From Planctomycetota bacterium (GTDB lineage: Bacteria; Planctomycetota; J058): 37,042 nt of DNA. The position numbers were made by a program, and so were the translations under genes. Within the stretch, counting starts at the first letter, position 1, and each line of letters opens with the position of its first letter. Positions 25,552 through 33,615 of the stretch are shown in pieces. The DNA lies in the NCBI GenBank assembly GCA_019636275.1, contig JAHBXY010000089.1:1-37042 (forward strand). The letters run 5' to 3'. A model generated the notes under the pieces. The model did not search any database and was not told the origin of the DNA. It saw only the letters and a list, made by a program, of their open reading frames with translations.

Positions 25552-26271
25552 ATGCACGCTCGTCGTAGCCTCGTGATCGGCCTGCTGGCGCTGGGCCTGC
25601 TCGTGTTCGTCGCCGGCCCCGCGCTCGCCCAGGACGCGCCCTCGGGCGGCGGCGCCGAGTCCATGTCGGCGATCCAGTTCATCAAGTACGGCGGCATGAT
25701 CGGCCACCTGCTGATCCTCTGCTCCGTCGTGGCGCTCGGCATGTCGATCGAGCGCGCGATCGGCCTCAAGCGCGACAACGTCGTCCCGCCCGACGTCCTG
25801 GCCCAGCTCGAGCAGCTCTTCGACGAGGAGGAGTACGAGGAGGCCATGACGGTCTGCGAGTCGCAGCCGACCTTCCTCACCAACGTCGTCGCGGCGGGCC
25901 TGCCGAAGATCGGCACCGGCTACGACAACATCATGGACGCGGTGGGCGAGGTGGCCGACTTCGAGGCCACGAAGATCCAGCAGTCGATCTCCTACATCAA
26001 CTTCATCGCCGGCGTCGCGCCCCTCATGGGGCTGTTCGGCACGGTGACCGGAATGATCTCGGCCTTCAACCAGATCTCGACCAGCCCGACGCCGCCCACC
26101 CCGGCCCAGCTCGCCGGCGGCATCCAGCAGGCGCTCGTGACCACGTGCATGGGCCTCATGGTCTCGATCCCGTTCTCGGTGGTGTACTTCTACTACCGCA
26201 ACAAGGTCCAGCGCATGATCCTCGAGGTCCAGTCGATCGTGGGCGAGCTGATGGAGCGCTTCAAGGAGTAG
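25552..26271 (+). CDS. exbB: MotA/TolQ/ExbB proton channel protein
   Basis: The ATG at 25552 gives 239 residues; a GTG one codon earlier (25549) is equally possible, with AAGGAG 10 nt upstream of it. An N-terminal signal peptide (core SLVIGLLALGLLVFVAGPALA) precedes the usual three-helix ExbB core, an arrangement common in planctomycetes. Helix 1 is IGHLLILCSVVALGMSIER. The channel-forming helices contain GVAPLMGLFGTVTGMISAF and ALVTTCMGLMVSIPFSVVYF. With ExbD it forms a proton-motive-force-driven motor that energises outer-membrane or envelope proteins. It is followed by two ExbD genes, 60 nt and 39 nt apart respectively. Confidence 0.93.
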   Translation: MHARRSLVIGLLALGLLVFVAGPALAQDAPSGGGAESMSAIQFIKYGGMIGHLLILCSVVALGMSIERAIGLKRDNVVPPDVLAQLEQLFDEEEYEEAMTVCESQPTFLTNVVAAGLPKIGTGYDNIMDAVGEVADFEATKIQQSISYINFIAGVAPLMGLFGTVTGMISAFNQISTSPTPPTPAQLAGGIQQALVTTCMGLMVSIPFSVVYFYYRNKVQRMILEVQSIVGELMERFKE

Positions 26272-26331
26272 CTCCCGGCCCCGGCGCGCGGCGGACGATC
26301 AACCCTGGCTGGCTGAAGGTCGAGGACGGTC

Positions 26332-26829
26332 ATGGCGAAGCGGAAGCGCAAGTTCGAGCTGGATCCGGAGCCGAAGCCCGACCTCACGCCGATGATCGAC
26401 ATCGTCTTCAACCTGATCATCTTCTTCATGATCGTGTCGGAGCTGTCGAACCTCACCGTCGAGCAGCTCCAGCTCCCCTTCGCCGACCGCTCCGAGGAGC
26501 CGAGGCCGGGGGCCCCGGAGAAGATCCTGCAGGTCAACGTCATGCCCACGGGCATCGTGAAGATCCGCAGCCAGGCCTACACCGGCGACCCGCAGCTCAA
26601 GGGGAAGTACCCCTGGCTGCAGGAGTTCCTCGAGATCGAGGCGGCCGGCTACGAGCGCGAGCCGCCCGAGCCGGGCCAGCCGGGGACGCCTCCGTCGGCC
26701 CTGCGCGTGAACATCCGCGCCGACAAGGAGGTCAAGTTCCAGTACGTGCAGCAGGTGTTCGACGCCTGCGTGCGCAACGGCATCTACAAGACGAGCATCG
26801 GCGCGACCCGGGACGACCCGAAGAACTAG
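26332..26829 (+). CDS. exbD: ExbD/TolR biopolymer transport protein, copy 1
   Basis: The ATG at 26332 gives 165 residues. A basic start (AKRKRKFELD) is followed by one membrane helix with PDLTPMIDIVFNLIIFFMI; D23 is the conserved proton-relay aspartate. The periplasmic domain contains LRVNIRADKEVKFQYVQQVF, the usual ExbD/TolR core, preceded by an insert of about 35 residues (YTGDPQLKGKYPWLQEF). It works with ExbB upstream and probably pairs with the second ExbD, as heterodimeric ExbD-like pairs occur in several lineages. Confidence 0.92.
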   Translation: MAKRKRKFELDPEPKPDLTPMIDIVFNLIIFFMIVSELSNLTVEQLQLPFADRSEEPRPGAPEKILQVNVMPTGIVKIRSQAYTGDPQLKGKYPWLQEFLEIEAAGYEREPPEPGQPGTPPSALRVNIRADKEVKFQYVQQVFDACVRNGIYKTSIGATRDDPKN

Positions 26830-26868
26830 CGAGCAGGCTGGAGGCCCGGCCGTCGGGCGAGGTGCGAC

Positions 26869-27405
26869 ATGGCGAGGCGGAGAAAGAAGCTGATCCTCGA
26901 GGACCCGAACCTCGACATCACGCCGATGATCGACATCGTCTTCAACCTGCTCATCTTCTTCATGTGCGCCACGAAGTTCAAGACGACCGAGGGCTTCATC
27001 ATGTGCTTCCTGCCCAAGAACCGCGGGCAGGGGTCGGGCACGCCCACGATCGACCTCAACGAGGTGCGCATCAAGCTGCTCTGGTACGGGGACGACGGCA
27101 AGCCCACCAACGGCGACGCGGGCTACGTCGTGGTGAAGATCGGCGACGAGAACTACAACGACCCCGGCCACTTCGAGCGCGACCTGCGCAGCACGGTGCC
27201 CGAGAAGAGCCCCGTGTGGACGGCGATCCACGACAAGCTGAACGCCTTCAAGGCCGGCTACAAGGGCAAGTCCGACAAGGGCCTGCCGGTGATCATCGAC
27301 GCGCGCAAGCAGGTGCCCACGAAGTACATCGTGAGCGTCCTGAACGAGGTCGTCCGGGCCGGGATCCAGGACGTGACCTTCGCCGCGCCGGAGATCGAGT
27401 ACTAG
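26869..27405 (+). CDS. exbD: ExbD/TolR biopolymer transport protein, copy 2
   Basis: The ATG at 26869 gives 178 residues. The membrane helix is DITPMIDIVFNLLIFFMC with the relay aspartate D22. The periplasmic part is distinct from copy 1 and has an insert with YGDDGKPTNGDAGYVV, then the core GLPVIIDARKQVPTKYIVS. Identity to copy 1 is mainly in the helix, so the pair looks like old paralogues with separate periplasmic partners. It ends 8 nt before the next gene, indicating one operon. Confidence 0.92.
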   Translation: MARRRKKLILEDPNLDITPMIDIVFNLLIFFMCATKFKTTEGFIMCFLPKNRGQGSGTPTIDLNEVRIKLLWYGDDGKPTNGDAGYVVVKIGDENYNDPGHFERDLRSTVPEKSPVWTAIHDKLNAFKAGYKGKSDKGLPVIIDARKQVPTKYIVSVLNEVVRAGIQDVTFAAPEIEY

Positions 27406-27413
27406 ACGGTCGG

Positions 27414-27968
27414 ATGGGGCGGCTGAACCCTCGGGGCGCCGCCTCGGTCGGCGTGGCCCTGCTCTTCGTCCTCGTCGGCTGCTGGCGCTTCTACTGGGAC
27501 GTCCAGGGCGACCTGCACCGCGACGACCCGGCCTACTGGGCGGCGCTCGCCGCCTCGCCCCTGCGCTACGTCACCCGCTGCCCCAGCGACGGGACGTTCT
27601 GGGGGGACCTGAACACGCAGTGGTTCAAGGTCCTCTCGGTGCCGTGCGCCATGTCGCTCGTCTACCTGTGGTTCCGGCGGCGCTACGGCACGCTCCGCGA
27701 GGGCGGCTGGCGCTTCGGCCAGACCTGGGTGCGCGCCCTGTGGGTGGGCACGTTCTTCGTGGCCTTCACGCTCATGGAGGTCGAGAAGGAGTTCCGCGTC
27801 CTCGGCAACATGGCGCCCATGCTCGCGGGCGAGCGCTTCTGGCTGAACCACCTGGCGCACGTGCTGAGCGCCTTCCTCGCCTGGCACCTGGTCGCGCGGC
27901 TCTCGTTCGAGCCGGTGCTCGCCGGCGAGGGCGCCGGACGCCCCGCCCCGCCCGTCGGCCCCCGGTAG
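27414..27968 (+). CDS. Four-helix membrane protein of unknown function in the ExbBD operon
   Basis: The ATG at 27414, 8 nt after the exbD stop, gives 184 residues. Four hydrophobic segments are visible: about 9-24 (SVGVALLFVLVGCWRF), 66-84 (KVLSVPCAMSLVYLWF), 103-122 (WVRALWVGTFFVAFTLME) and 140-158 (NHLAHVLSAFLAWHLVARL). The loop between the first two contains YVTRCPSDGTFWGDLN. The tail is Pro/Gly-rich. No family is recognised. Its tight position behind two exbD genes suggests a membrane partner of the motor or a regulator of it; this is context only. Confidence 0.75.
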   Translation: MGRLNPRGAASVGVALLFVLVGCWRFYWDVQGDLHRDDPAYWAALAASPLRYVTRCPSDGTFWGDLNTQWFKVLSVPCAMSLVYLWFRRRYGTLREGGWRFGQTWVRALWVGTFFVAFTLMEVEKEFRVLGNMAPMLAGERFWLNHLAHVLSAFLAWHLVARLSFEPVLAGEGAGRPAPPVGPR

Positions 27969-28021
27969 AATCGAGGGCGGCGCGCAGCCCGCCGGGCGAC
28001 GGGCGCGCGGAGGAGGGCGGC

Positions 28022-30922
28022 GTGAGCGACCCCACCCCCGATCCCGAGCGGCCGGACCTCCGGCCGGAGCGGGTCACCGTCCTCGACGCGCCGGGCGCCG
28101 ACGAGGCCGACCGGCCCGCCCTCGCCGCGAGCTTCGCGCGCGCCGTCCTCGACCCGCTCGTGCTGGCGCTGCCCGAGCGCGAGCAGGCCGCCGTGGTCGT
28201 GCTCTGCCGCGGCCTGGCCAGCCCCTGCGCGGCGTTCGTCCTGCGCCGACCCGCGCGCGACGGCGAGCAGGACCCGGTCGAGCTCGCCCGGCACCTCGCC
28301 GTCGAGACGGCCCGGCCCGTCGTCGTGGCCGCGCAGGCGGCGCGGGTGCGCAACGCCGCCGCCGCCCTGGCGCGCCTCGCCGGCCTCGAGGCCGAGGCCG
28401 CCCGCGACGACCTCTCCGAGCCCTCGCGCCCCGCCGCCCCGCGGCGCGTGGGCCTGCGCGGCCGGGCCGCCGATCTCGCCCCCGTGCTCCGCGCCGCCGG
28501 GCTCGCCGCCGAGCAGGTCGCGGTCCTGAGTGACGGCGACGAGCCGGCGGCGTCGACGCCGCCCCCGCCTGGCGACGTGGCCGCCGTCCTCGGCCGGCCG
28601 CCGGCCGCGGCGGCGGGTCGGACCGGCGAGGTCGCGCCCGACCTGATCGTCGATCCGGATCGTGAGCCGGATCGTGAGCCGGATCGTGATCCGGACGGTG
28701 ACGCGGACGGTGAGCCGGACGGCGAGACGGTCGCCTGGGTCGAGGCCGACCTCGACCTGGTCCTCCCGTGGCTGGTGCGCGCCGCCGTCGACCACGCGCG
28801 CGGCCCCGCGCTCCTCGACGACGAGGCCTGCGCCGCCCTGGCCCGCGCCCTGGCCGACCTGGCCCACGACGGCCGGCTGCCCTCCGCCGACGACCCGCGC
28901 CTCCTCGTGACGCTCGCGCCGGTCGCCGCCGTGGCCCTCGAGGCGGCGGCGGCCCGGGCTCGTCCGGTGAGCGATCCGCCGGCCGCGAAGCAGGTCGCCG
29001 ACCCGTCGGCCACCGAGAAGCAGGCAGGCGCGAAGCCGGGCACCGGCGCGAAGCCGGGCACCGACGCGCCGACCGGGGCCAAGCCGGGCACCGGCGGGCA
29101 GACCCGCGCCAGGCCGGTCGCCGACGCGCCGGTCGCGGACGCGCAGACCGGCGCCAAGCCGGGCACCGGCGCAAAGCCGGTCGCCGACGCGCAGGCCGGC
29201 GGCAAGCCGGTCACCGACGCGCAGACCGGCGGCAGGCCGGGCATCGGCGCGCAGGTCCCCGACGCGCAGACCGGCGGCAAGCCGGGCACCGGCGCGCAGG
29301 GCACCGGAACGCAGGCCACCGACGAGCGGGCGCCTGCGACGGACGAGCGGCCTGCGCCGGCGCGCGTCGACGCGGCGGCCTACGCCGAGGCGCTGGCCGA
29401 CCTGCGCTCGCCCCTGCGCCGCGCCCTGCGCCCGGCGCTGGACGCGGCCCGCGCCGCGACGCGCCGCCTGGTCTTCAGCCAGGGCGACGACGCGCGCGTG
29501 GTCCGCGCCGCGCGCGCCCTGGCCGACGCCGGGCTGGCCGTGCCCTGGCTCCTGGGCGACCTGTTCCGCCTCGAGACGCGGGCCAAGGAGCAGGGGGTCT
29601 CGCTCAAGGGGATCCGCGTCCTCGACCCGGCGCGCGACAAGCGGCGCACGCCTTACGCCGAGCACCTCGCGCGCCTGCTCGGGCCCGGCGCCCTCGACCC
29701 GGACGACGCCGCGCGGCGCGTCGAGGAGCCGGCCGTGTTCGCGGCCCTGGCCGTGGTCCAGGGCGAGGCCGACGCGGCGCTGCTCACGGGGGCGCGCGTC
29801 GACGGCCTCGAGGGCCTCGACCTCGGGGCCGACCTCCTCGGGCGGCGCGACGAGCACCAGCACCTCGCCGGCGTGCACCTCGTCGCCGTCGGCGGGCGCC
29901 TGCTCCTCGTGTGCGACACGGCCGGCGCGTCCGACCCCACGAGCGAGGAGGTCGCCGACATGGCCCTCCAGGCGGCGTGGCTGGCCCGGCGCCTCCTCGC
30001 GCGCGCCCCGCGCGTGGCGCTGCTCTCCTACACGGCCGCCGGGCCGACGGCCGGCCGCGACGACCCGAGCGTGCGGCGCCTGGCGCTCGCCCGCGACGTG
30101 GTCCGCGCGCGCGCGCCCGACCTCGACGTCGAGGGCCCGCGGACCCTCGAGGCCGCCCTCGCGTCCGCGCCGGCGGCTGACGACGCGCGCTGGTCTCGTC
30201 GTGCCCGACCGCGCCGCCGGCTCGCTCCGTCGGCGCCCTGCGTGCCCTCGCCGGCGCCGGGCGCTCGGCCCTTTCGCGCGCGCTCGGCCGGCCGGCGACG
30301 GTCGCGCCGCGCGGGCCGAGGTCTGATCGACGACCTCGTCCTGCTCGGCGCCTTGACGTGCGCCCTGGCGGCGCCCCGCGCGGGTCGGGGCGGACCTCGG
30401 CCCGGCGACGCGGCGGCTCGACTCGCCTCCACGACGACGCCCGCGCCGCCGGTCACGCGCGAGCGGCGCGACGACAACGTCCGGCGCGCGCGACGACTAC
30501 CCGACCCGGCCCGACCCCGCCGACCGCCGCGCCCGACGTGCCCGCGCGCCCGGCCGCCGCGCATCCGGCCGCGCCCGATGCCCGCGCGCCCGGCGCCGCC
30601 TCGACGCCCGCGCCCGGACGCCCCACGGCGCGCCGACCCTCCCGCCCGCCAGCGCCGTCCGCGCCCGACATACGCCGCGCTCCGGCGGCCCGCCCGCCCG
30701 CCCGGCCGCGTCGCCGACTTCGCCCGACGCGGCGACGCCGGCCCGGCGCGACGACGCGTCGAAGCGCGACGCGGCCGCCCCGGCCGCCGCCCCGAGCCGC
30801 CGCGCGCCCACCGGCGGCCTGTGAGACATCCCTCCGACGTGGGGCGCCGCCCCGCGCCGCCCGGCCGCGCGCCGACGCGCCAGACGCGTAACGCGCGCCC
30901 GTCGGCGGCGGGAGGGGAGTAA
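28022..30922 (+). CDS. Phosphotransacetylase (PTA/PTB)-domain protein with repetitive linkers; C-terminus frameshifted
   Basis: The GTG at 28022 has GGAGG 7 nt upstream. The frame is open to a TAA at 30922, 966 codons, 6 nt before the rhomboid gene. Residues 1-320 are an unrecognised Ala-rich region. It contains an Asp-rich repeat (EPDREPDRDPDGD), then a low-complexity AKPGTGAQ-type linker (about 337-438). From about 473 to 730 there is a PTA/PTB fold as at the C-terminus of malic enzymes: RRLVFSQGDDARVVRAARA, then VVQGEADAALLTGARVDG and RVALLSYTAAGPTAG. The usual DGEMQ-like site reads VEGPRTLEAAL, so catalysis is doubtful. Near 30186 the frame slips: GLVVPDRAAGSL and VGALRALAGAGRSAL lie in other frames. 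DDLVLLGALTCALA at about 30330 is back in frame. The Pro-rich tail reads best in other frames up to a TGA at 30822, so the true end is uncertain. Confidence 0.65.
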   Translation: MSDPTPDPERPDLRPERVTVLDAPGADEADRPALAASFARAVLDPLVLALPEREQAAVVVLCRGLASPCAAFVLRRPARDGEQDPVELARHLAVETARPVVVAAQAARVRNAAAALARLAGLEAEAARDDLSEPSRPAAPRRVGLRGRAADLAPVLRAAGLAAEQVAVLSDGDEPAASTPPPPGDVAAVLGRPPAAAAGRTGEVAPDLIVDPDREPDREPDRDPDGDADGEPDGETVAWVEADLDLVLPWLVRAAVDHARGPALLDDEACAALARALADLAHDGRLPSADDPRLLVTLAPVAAVALEAAAARARPVSDPPAAKQVADPSATEKQAGAKPGTGAKPGTDAPTGAKPGTGGQTRARPVADAPVADAQTGAKPGTGAKPVADAQAGGKPVTDAQTGGRPGIGAQVPDAQTGGKPGTGAQGTGTQATDERAPATDERPAPARVDAAAYAEALADLRSPLRRALRPALDAARAATRRLVFSQGDDARVVRAARALADAGLAVPWLLGDLFRLETRAKEQGVSLKGIRVLDPARDKRRTPYAEHLARLLGPGALDPDDAARRVEEPAVFAALAVVQGEADAALLTGARVDGLEGLDLGADLLGRRDEHQHLAGVHLVAVGGRLLLVCDTAGASDPTSEEVADMALQAAWLARRLLARAPRVALLSYTAAGPTAGRDDPSVRRLALARDVVRARAPDLDVEGPRTLEAALASAPAADDARWSRRARPRRRLAPSAPCVPSPAPGARPFRARSAGRRRSRRAGRGLIDDLVLLGALTCALAAPRAGRGGPRPGDAAARLASTTTPAPPVTRERRDDNVRRARRLPDPARPRRPPRPTCPRARPPRIRPRPMPARPAPPRRPRPDAPRRADPPARQRRPRPTYAALRRPARPPGRVADFARRGDAGPARRRVEARRGRPGRRPEPPRAHRRPVRHPSDVGRRPAPPGRAPTRQTRNARPSAAGGE
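28651..28730 (+). repeat. Degenerate 12-bp coding repeat (EPDR-type)
   Basis: Tandem copies of gatcgtgagccg and variants (gatcgtgatccg, gacggtgagccg) encode an Asp/Pro-rich acidic linker within the PTA-domain gene. Confidence 0.8.
29029..29330 (+). repeat. Degenerate short coding repeats (AKPGTGA/ADAQTG-type linker)
   Basis: About 300 bp of imperfect units built on gcgaagccgggcaccggc and gacgcgcagaccggcggc encode a Gly/Ala/Lys/Thr linker between the N-terminal region and the PTA domain. All units keep the frame. Confidence 0.85.
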
Positions 30923-30928
30923 GCCCGG

Positions 30929-31657
30929 GTGCGCAACTCCGACCGCCCCGACGTCGGCCGCGGCGGCCTCCTCGAACTGCTCGATCGCTACCCGGTGTGC
31001 TTCGGCCTCCTGGGCGCGAACGTGGTCCTGTTCCTGTTCGCGCTCAGCCGCGCCGGCGGCGGCTTCGCGGTGCCGCCCGAGGTCCTCTACCACCTCGGGG
31101 GCAACGTCTACCCCGAGGTGATCCGCGAGCCCTGGCGCCTGCTCACGAGCGCCTTCCTGCACGCCGACGTGATCCACATCCTGTTCAACAGCTTCGCCCT
31201 GCTCGCGGTCGGGCGCGTGCTCGAGGTCCAGCTCGGCTCCGCGCGCCTGTGGGTGATCTACGTGCTGGCCGCCGTGGGCGGCTCGGTGTGCTCGGCCGGC
31301 TGGCAGGCCGTCTCCGACCGGGCGGCGGTCTCGGTCGGGGCCTCGGGCGGCGCCTTCGGGCTGATCTTCCTCGGCTGGGTCTACGCCTCGCGCGTGCCCG
31401 AGCGCCTGGGCTCGTTCGCCGCCGGCCTGCGCAGCTGGCTGTTCACGATCGCCATCTTCTCGCTCCTGTTCTTCCGCGAGCTCGACCACGCCGCGCACGC
31501 GGGCGGCGCCGCCGTCGGCGCCCTGTTCGGGCGCCAGCTCGACACGCGCCCGGGCCGCGACCTGCACCCGGCCTGGGCCTTCCTGGCGCACGGGCTGGCC
31601 CTCCTGGCCCTGGCCTCGTTCGCGGCGGTCGTGCTGCGTCTGCGCGGCCGGGCCTGA
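30929..31657 (+). CDS. Rhomboid family intramembrane serine protease
   Basis: The GTG at 30929 lies about 10 nt after a GGAGGGG ribosome binding site and gives 242 residues with about six or seven membrane segments. Rhomboids cleave transmembrane substrates within the membrane. The catalytic serine is S139 in SVGASGGAFG and the histidine is H190 in HAAHAGGAAVG. The HILFNSFALLAVG segment provides the conserved Asn/His region. It starts 6 nt after the PTA-domain ORF stop and is 23 nt before the next gene, so it is within an operon. Substrate unknown. Confidence 0.93.
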   Translation: MRNSDRPDVGRGGLLELLDRYPVCFGLLGANVVLFLFALSRAGGGFAVPPEVLYHLGGNVYPEVIREPWRLLTSAFLHADVIHILFNSFALLAVGRVLEVQLGSARLWVIYVLAAVGGSVCSAGWQAVSDRAAVSVGASGGAFGLIFLGWVYASRVPERLGSFAAGLRSWLFTIAIFSLLFFRELDHAAHAGGAAVGALFGRQLDTRPGRDLHPAWAFLAHGLALLALASFAAVVLRLRGRA

Positions 31658-31680
31658 TCTGGAGTACGATCGAGGGCGAC

Positions 31681-32931
31681 GTGGACGACGCCCTCCGCTC
31701 GCTGCACCGCCGCTTGCTCGCCGCCGGGGGCGACCCGGCCCTCGCGCGCGAGTACCGCCGCGCCCTCGAGCGCCAGGGCGACCTCGCCGGCCTCGACGCC
31801 CTCGAGGGCGCCCTGTGCGTGCGCGCGGCCACGGGCGACGAGGCCGACCCGGCGCTCGACCCGCCGCCGCGATGGGAGCGGGTCGCCGTCGGCGGCCGCC
31901 CGCCCGCGCTCGCCCCGCGCGGGCCCGACGCAGGCCCGCTCGCCGTCCGCTGGCGGGCCGACGGGCGCGCGCGGTGGGCCTCGGCGAGCGTCGTCGTCCT
32001 CGAGCACCTCGACCGGTCGCTCGAGGGCCGCTGCGCCCGCGCGGGTCGGCTCCTGTGGACCGTCCCCGCCGCCGGGCCCGCCCGCGCCGCGGCCGACCTC
32101 GACACCGAGCGCACGACGGTGCTCGGCTGGGCGGCGGCGCCCTGGGGCGCGGTTTCGCCGTGTCGGCGCGCCACGAGGCGCGCCTCGCCCGCCCGCGCCG
32201 CGGCAGCGCGTCGTGGTAGCCCGCGCGCCACCGAGCGCGAGGTGCTCGAGCGCGGGCCGGCGCGCGTCGAGGTCACGCTCCAGGTGGCGCTGGCCCCGGG
32301 CGGCCGCTGGGGCGCCGCGGCGCCCCACGCGCTGGTCGAGCGGGCGCAGGCGGGCGAGGCCCTGTGCGACACCGACCTGGCCCTCGAGGGCTGGGACGAC
32401 GACCTCCTGGCCCTGGCCCTCGACGCCGAGGCGCCGCGCTTCGCCGTGCGCTGGCGCGACGCCGAGGAGGACTGGGCCGTGTTCGAGGCCGGCGAGGCCG
32501 AAGGCGGCGCGTGGCTCGGCGCGGCCGGCTGGACGGCGGCGGCCGACGAGGACCCCGTCGGCCGCGCCGACGCGCTCCGACCGCGGACGGCCCGGGTCGA
32601 CCTCGCGCGCCGCCTCGTCGAGGCGCCGGGCGCCGGCCCGCTCGAGCTGCCGCCGGGCGCCGCCGATCCGGCCGCCCTGGCGCTCGACGAGGGCCTGCTC
32701 CTGCGCGCCCGCGACCCCGACGGCGTCGAGCGGCTCTGGACCTCGCGCGGCGGCCCGCTCGCGCCGCTCGTCCTGCCGGCCGACGTGCAGGCGCTCGTCG
32801 ACGAGCTCGAGCTGCGCCTGTGGGACGAGGCGCCGGTCGAGAGCGGGCCGCGCCGCGCCGTCGTCCTCGTCGCCGGCGACCAGGTCCTCCTGCAGGCGGG
32901 CGACGTGCTGGTCGCGCTGGGGAGGGGGTAG
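31681..32931 (+). CDS. Unrecognised protein, locally frame-disturbed
   Basis: The GTG at 31681 has GAGGG close upstream and gives 416 residues in one open frame. The N-terminal 40 residues (LAREYRRALERQGDLAGLDA) resemble short helical modules of the TIGR02996 type found in myxobacteria and planctomycetes, but the match is weak. The rest is rich in Ala, Asp, Glu and Trp (FAVRWRDAEEDWAVFEAG, LVLPADVQALVDELELRLW) and has no motif I recognise. At about 32150-32225 the frame becomes Arg-rich and unlike its surroundings, while another frame reads GFAVSARHEARLARPRRG. Two compensating indels there are likely. No signal peptide or membrane span. Confidence 0.65.
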   Translation: MDDALRSLHRRLLAAGGDPALAREYRRALERQGDLAGLDALEGALCVRAATGDEADPALDPPPRWERVAVGGRPPALAPRGPDAGPLAVRWRADGRARWASASVVVLEHLDRSLEGRCARAGRLLWTVPAAGPARAAADLDTERTTVLGWAAAPWGAVSPCRRATRRASPARAAAARRGSPRATEREVLERGPARVEVTLQVALAPGGRWGAAAPHALVERAQAGEALCDTDLALEGWDDDLLALALDAEAPRFAVRWRDAEEDWAVFEAGEAEGGAWLGAAGWTAAADEDPVGRADALRPRTARVDLARRLVEAPGAGPLELPPGAADPAALALDEGLLLRARDPDGVERLWTSRGGPLAPLVLPADVQALVDELELRLWDEAPVESGPRRAVVLVAGDQVLLQAGDVLVALGRG

Positions 32932-32937
32932 TCGATC

Positions 32938-33615
32938 ATGGCGAGCCCGACCCGAGGACGGGACCTGGCCTCACGGGACGCCGAGGCTTCTCTGCGTCGA
33001 ATGGGCCGCCAGAGCGTCGTCCGGTGGGGGCGCCTGGTCGGCGGAGGTCGACCACGCTGGCTCCGCCCGGCGGCCAGGCCGAGCGCGCTCGTGCTCCTCG
33101 TCCTCCTCCTCCTCACCGGCTGCGGCTGCGTGCGCTACCGGGCGCTCCAGGCCGACGCGCGGGCGAAGCTCGAGGAGCGCCGGACGGCGGCGGTGCTGGT
33201 CACGCGCCTCGTCGAGGGCGACGCCTTCGCCGACCCGCCGGCGGCCGTCCTGCCGCTGGCCGAGCACTACCGCCCGGGCGAGGGCGAGTGGACCGTCGGC
33301 CGCGTCGAGGACGCGCCCGAGCCGCTGCAGGCGGCCCTGCGCGCCGCGCGCGTGGCGCTGCTCGAGCGGGGCTACGAGCTCGCGCGCGGCGACGGTCCGG
33401 CGGACTTCGTCGTCCTGGTGGGCGTCACGCACGACCGTCGGGGCGACCTGCGCCGCGTGGCGGTCGACGTCGGCGGCCTGCTCGACGGCCGCTTCCAGCG
33501 GTCGCTCGTGAGCGTCGACGCCGTGCTCGACGCCGGGTGCGAGCGCGACGTGGACGGCCTCGTGCGCGACCTCCTCGGCGTGGTGCCCGAGCGCGTCGAC
33601 CCCGAGGCGCCCTGA
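32938..33615 (+). CDS. Putative lipoprotein, DUF4136-like
   Basis: The ATG at 32938 has GGAGGGGG 9 nt upstream and gives 225 residues. The N-terminus is long and basic (about 48 residues) before a hydrophobic stretch and lipobox, ALVLLVLLLLTGC; an internal ATG at residue 22 would shorten it. The mature part contains ALRAARVALLERGYELA followed by ADFVVLVGVTHDRRGDLRRV, a layout like DUF4136 lipoproteins, which have no known activity. The protein ends directly before asparagine synthase (TGA then GTG), so the two are translationally close. Confidence 0.7.
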   Translation: MASPTRGRDLASRDAEASLRRMGRQSVVRWGRLVGGGRPRWLRPAARPSALVLLVLLLLTGCGCVRYRALQADARAKLEERRTAAVLVTRLVEGDAFADPPAAVLPLAEHYRPGEGEWTVGRVEDAPEPLQAALRAARVALLERGYELARGDGPADFVVLVGVTHDRRGDLRRVAVDVGGLLDGRFQRSLVSVDAVLDAGCERDVDGLVRDLLGVVPERVDPEAP

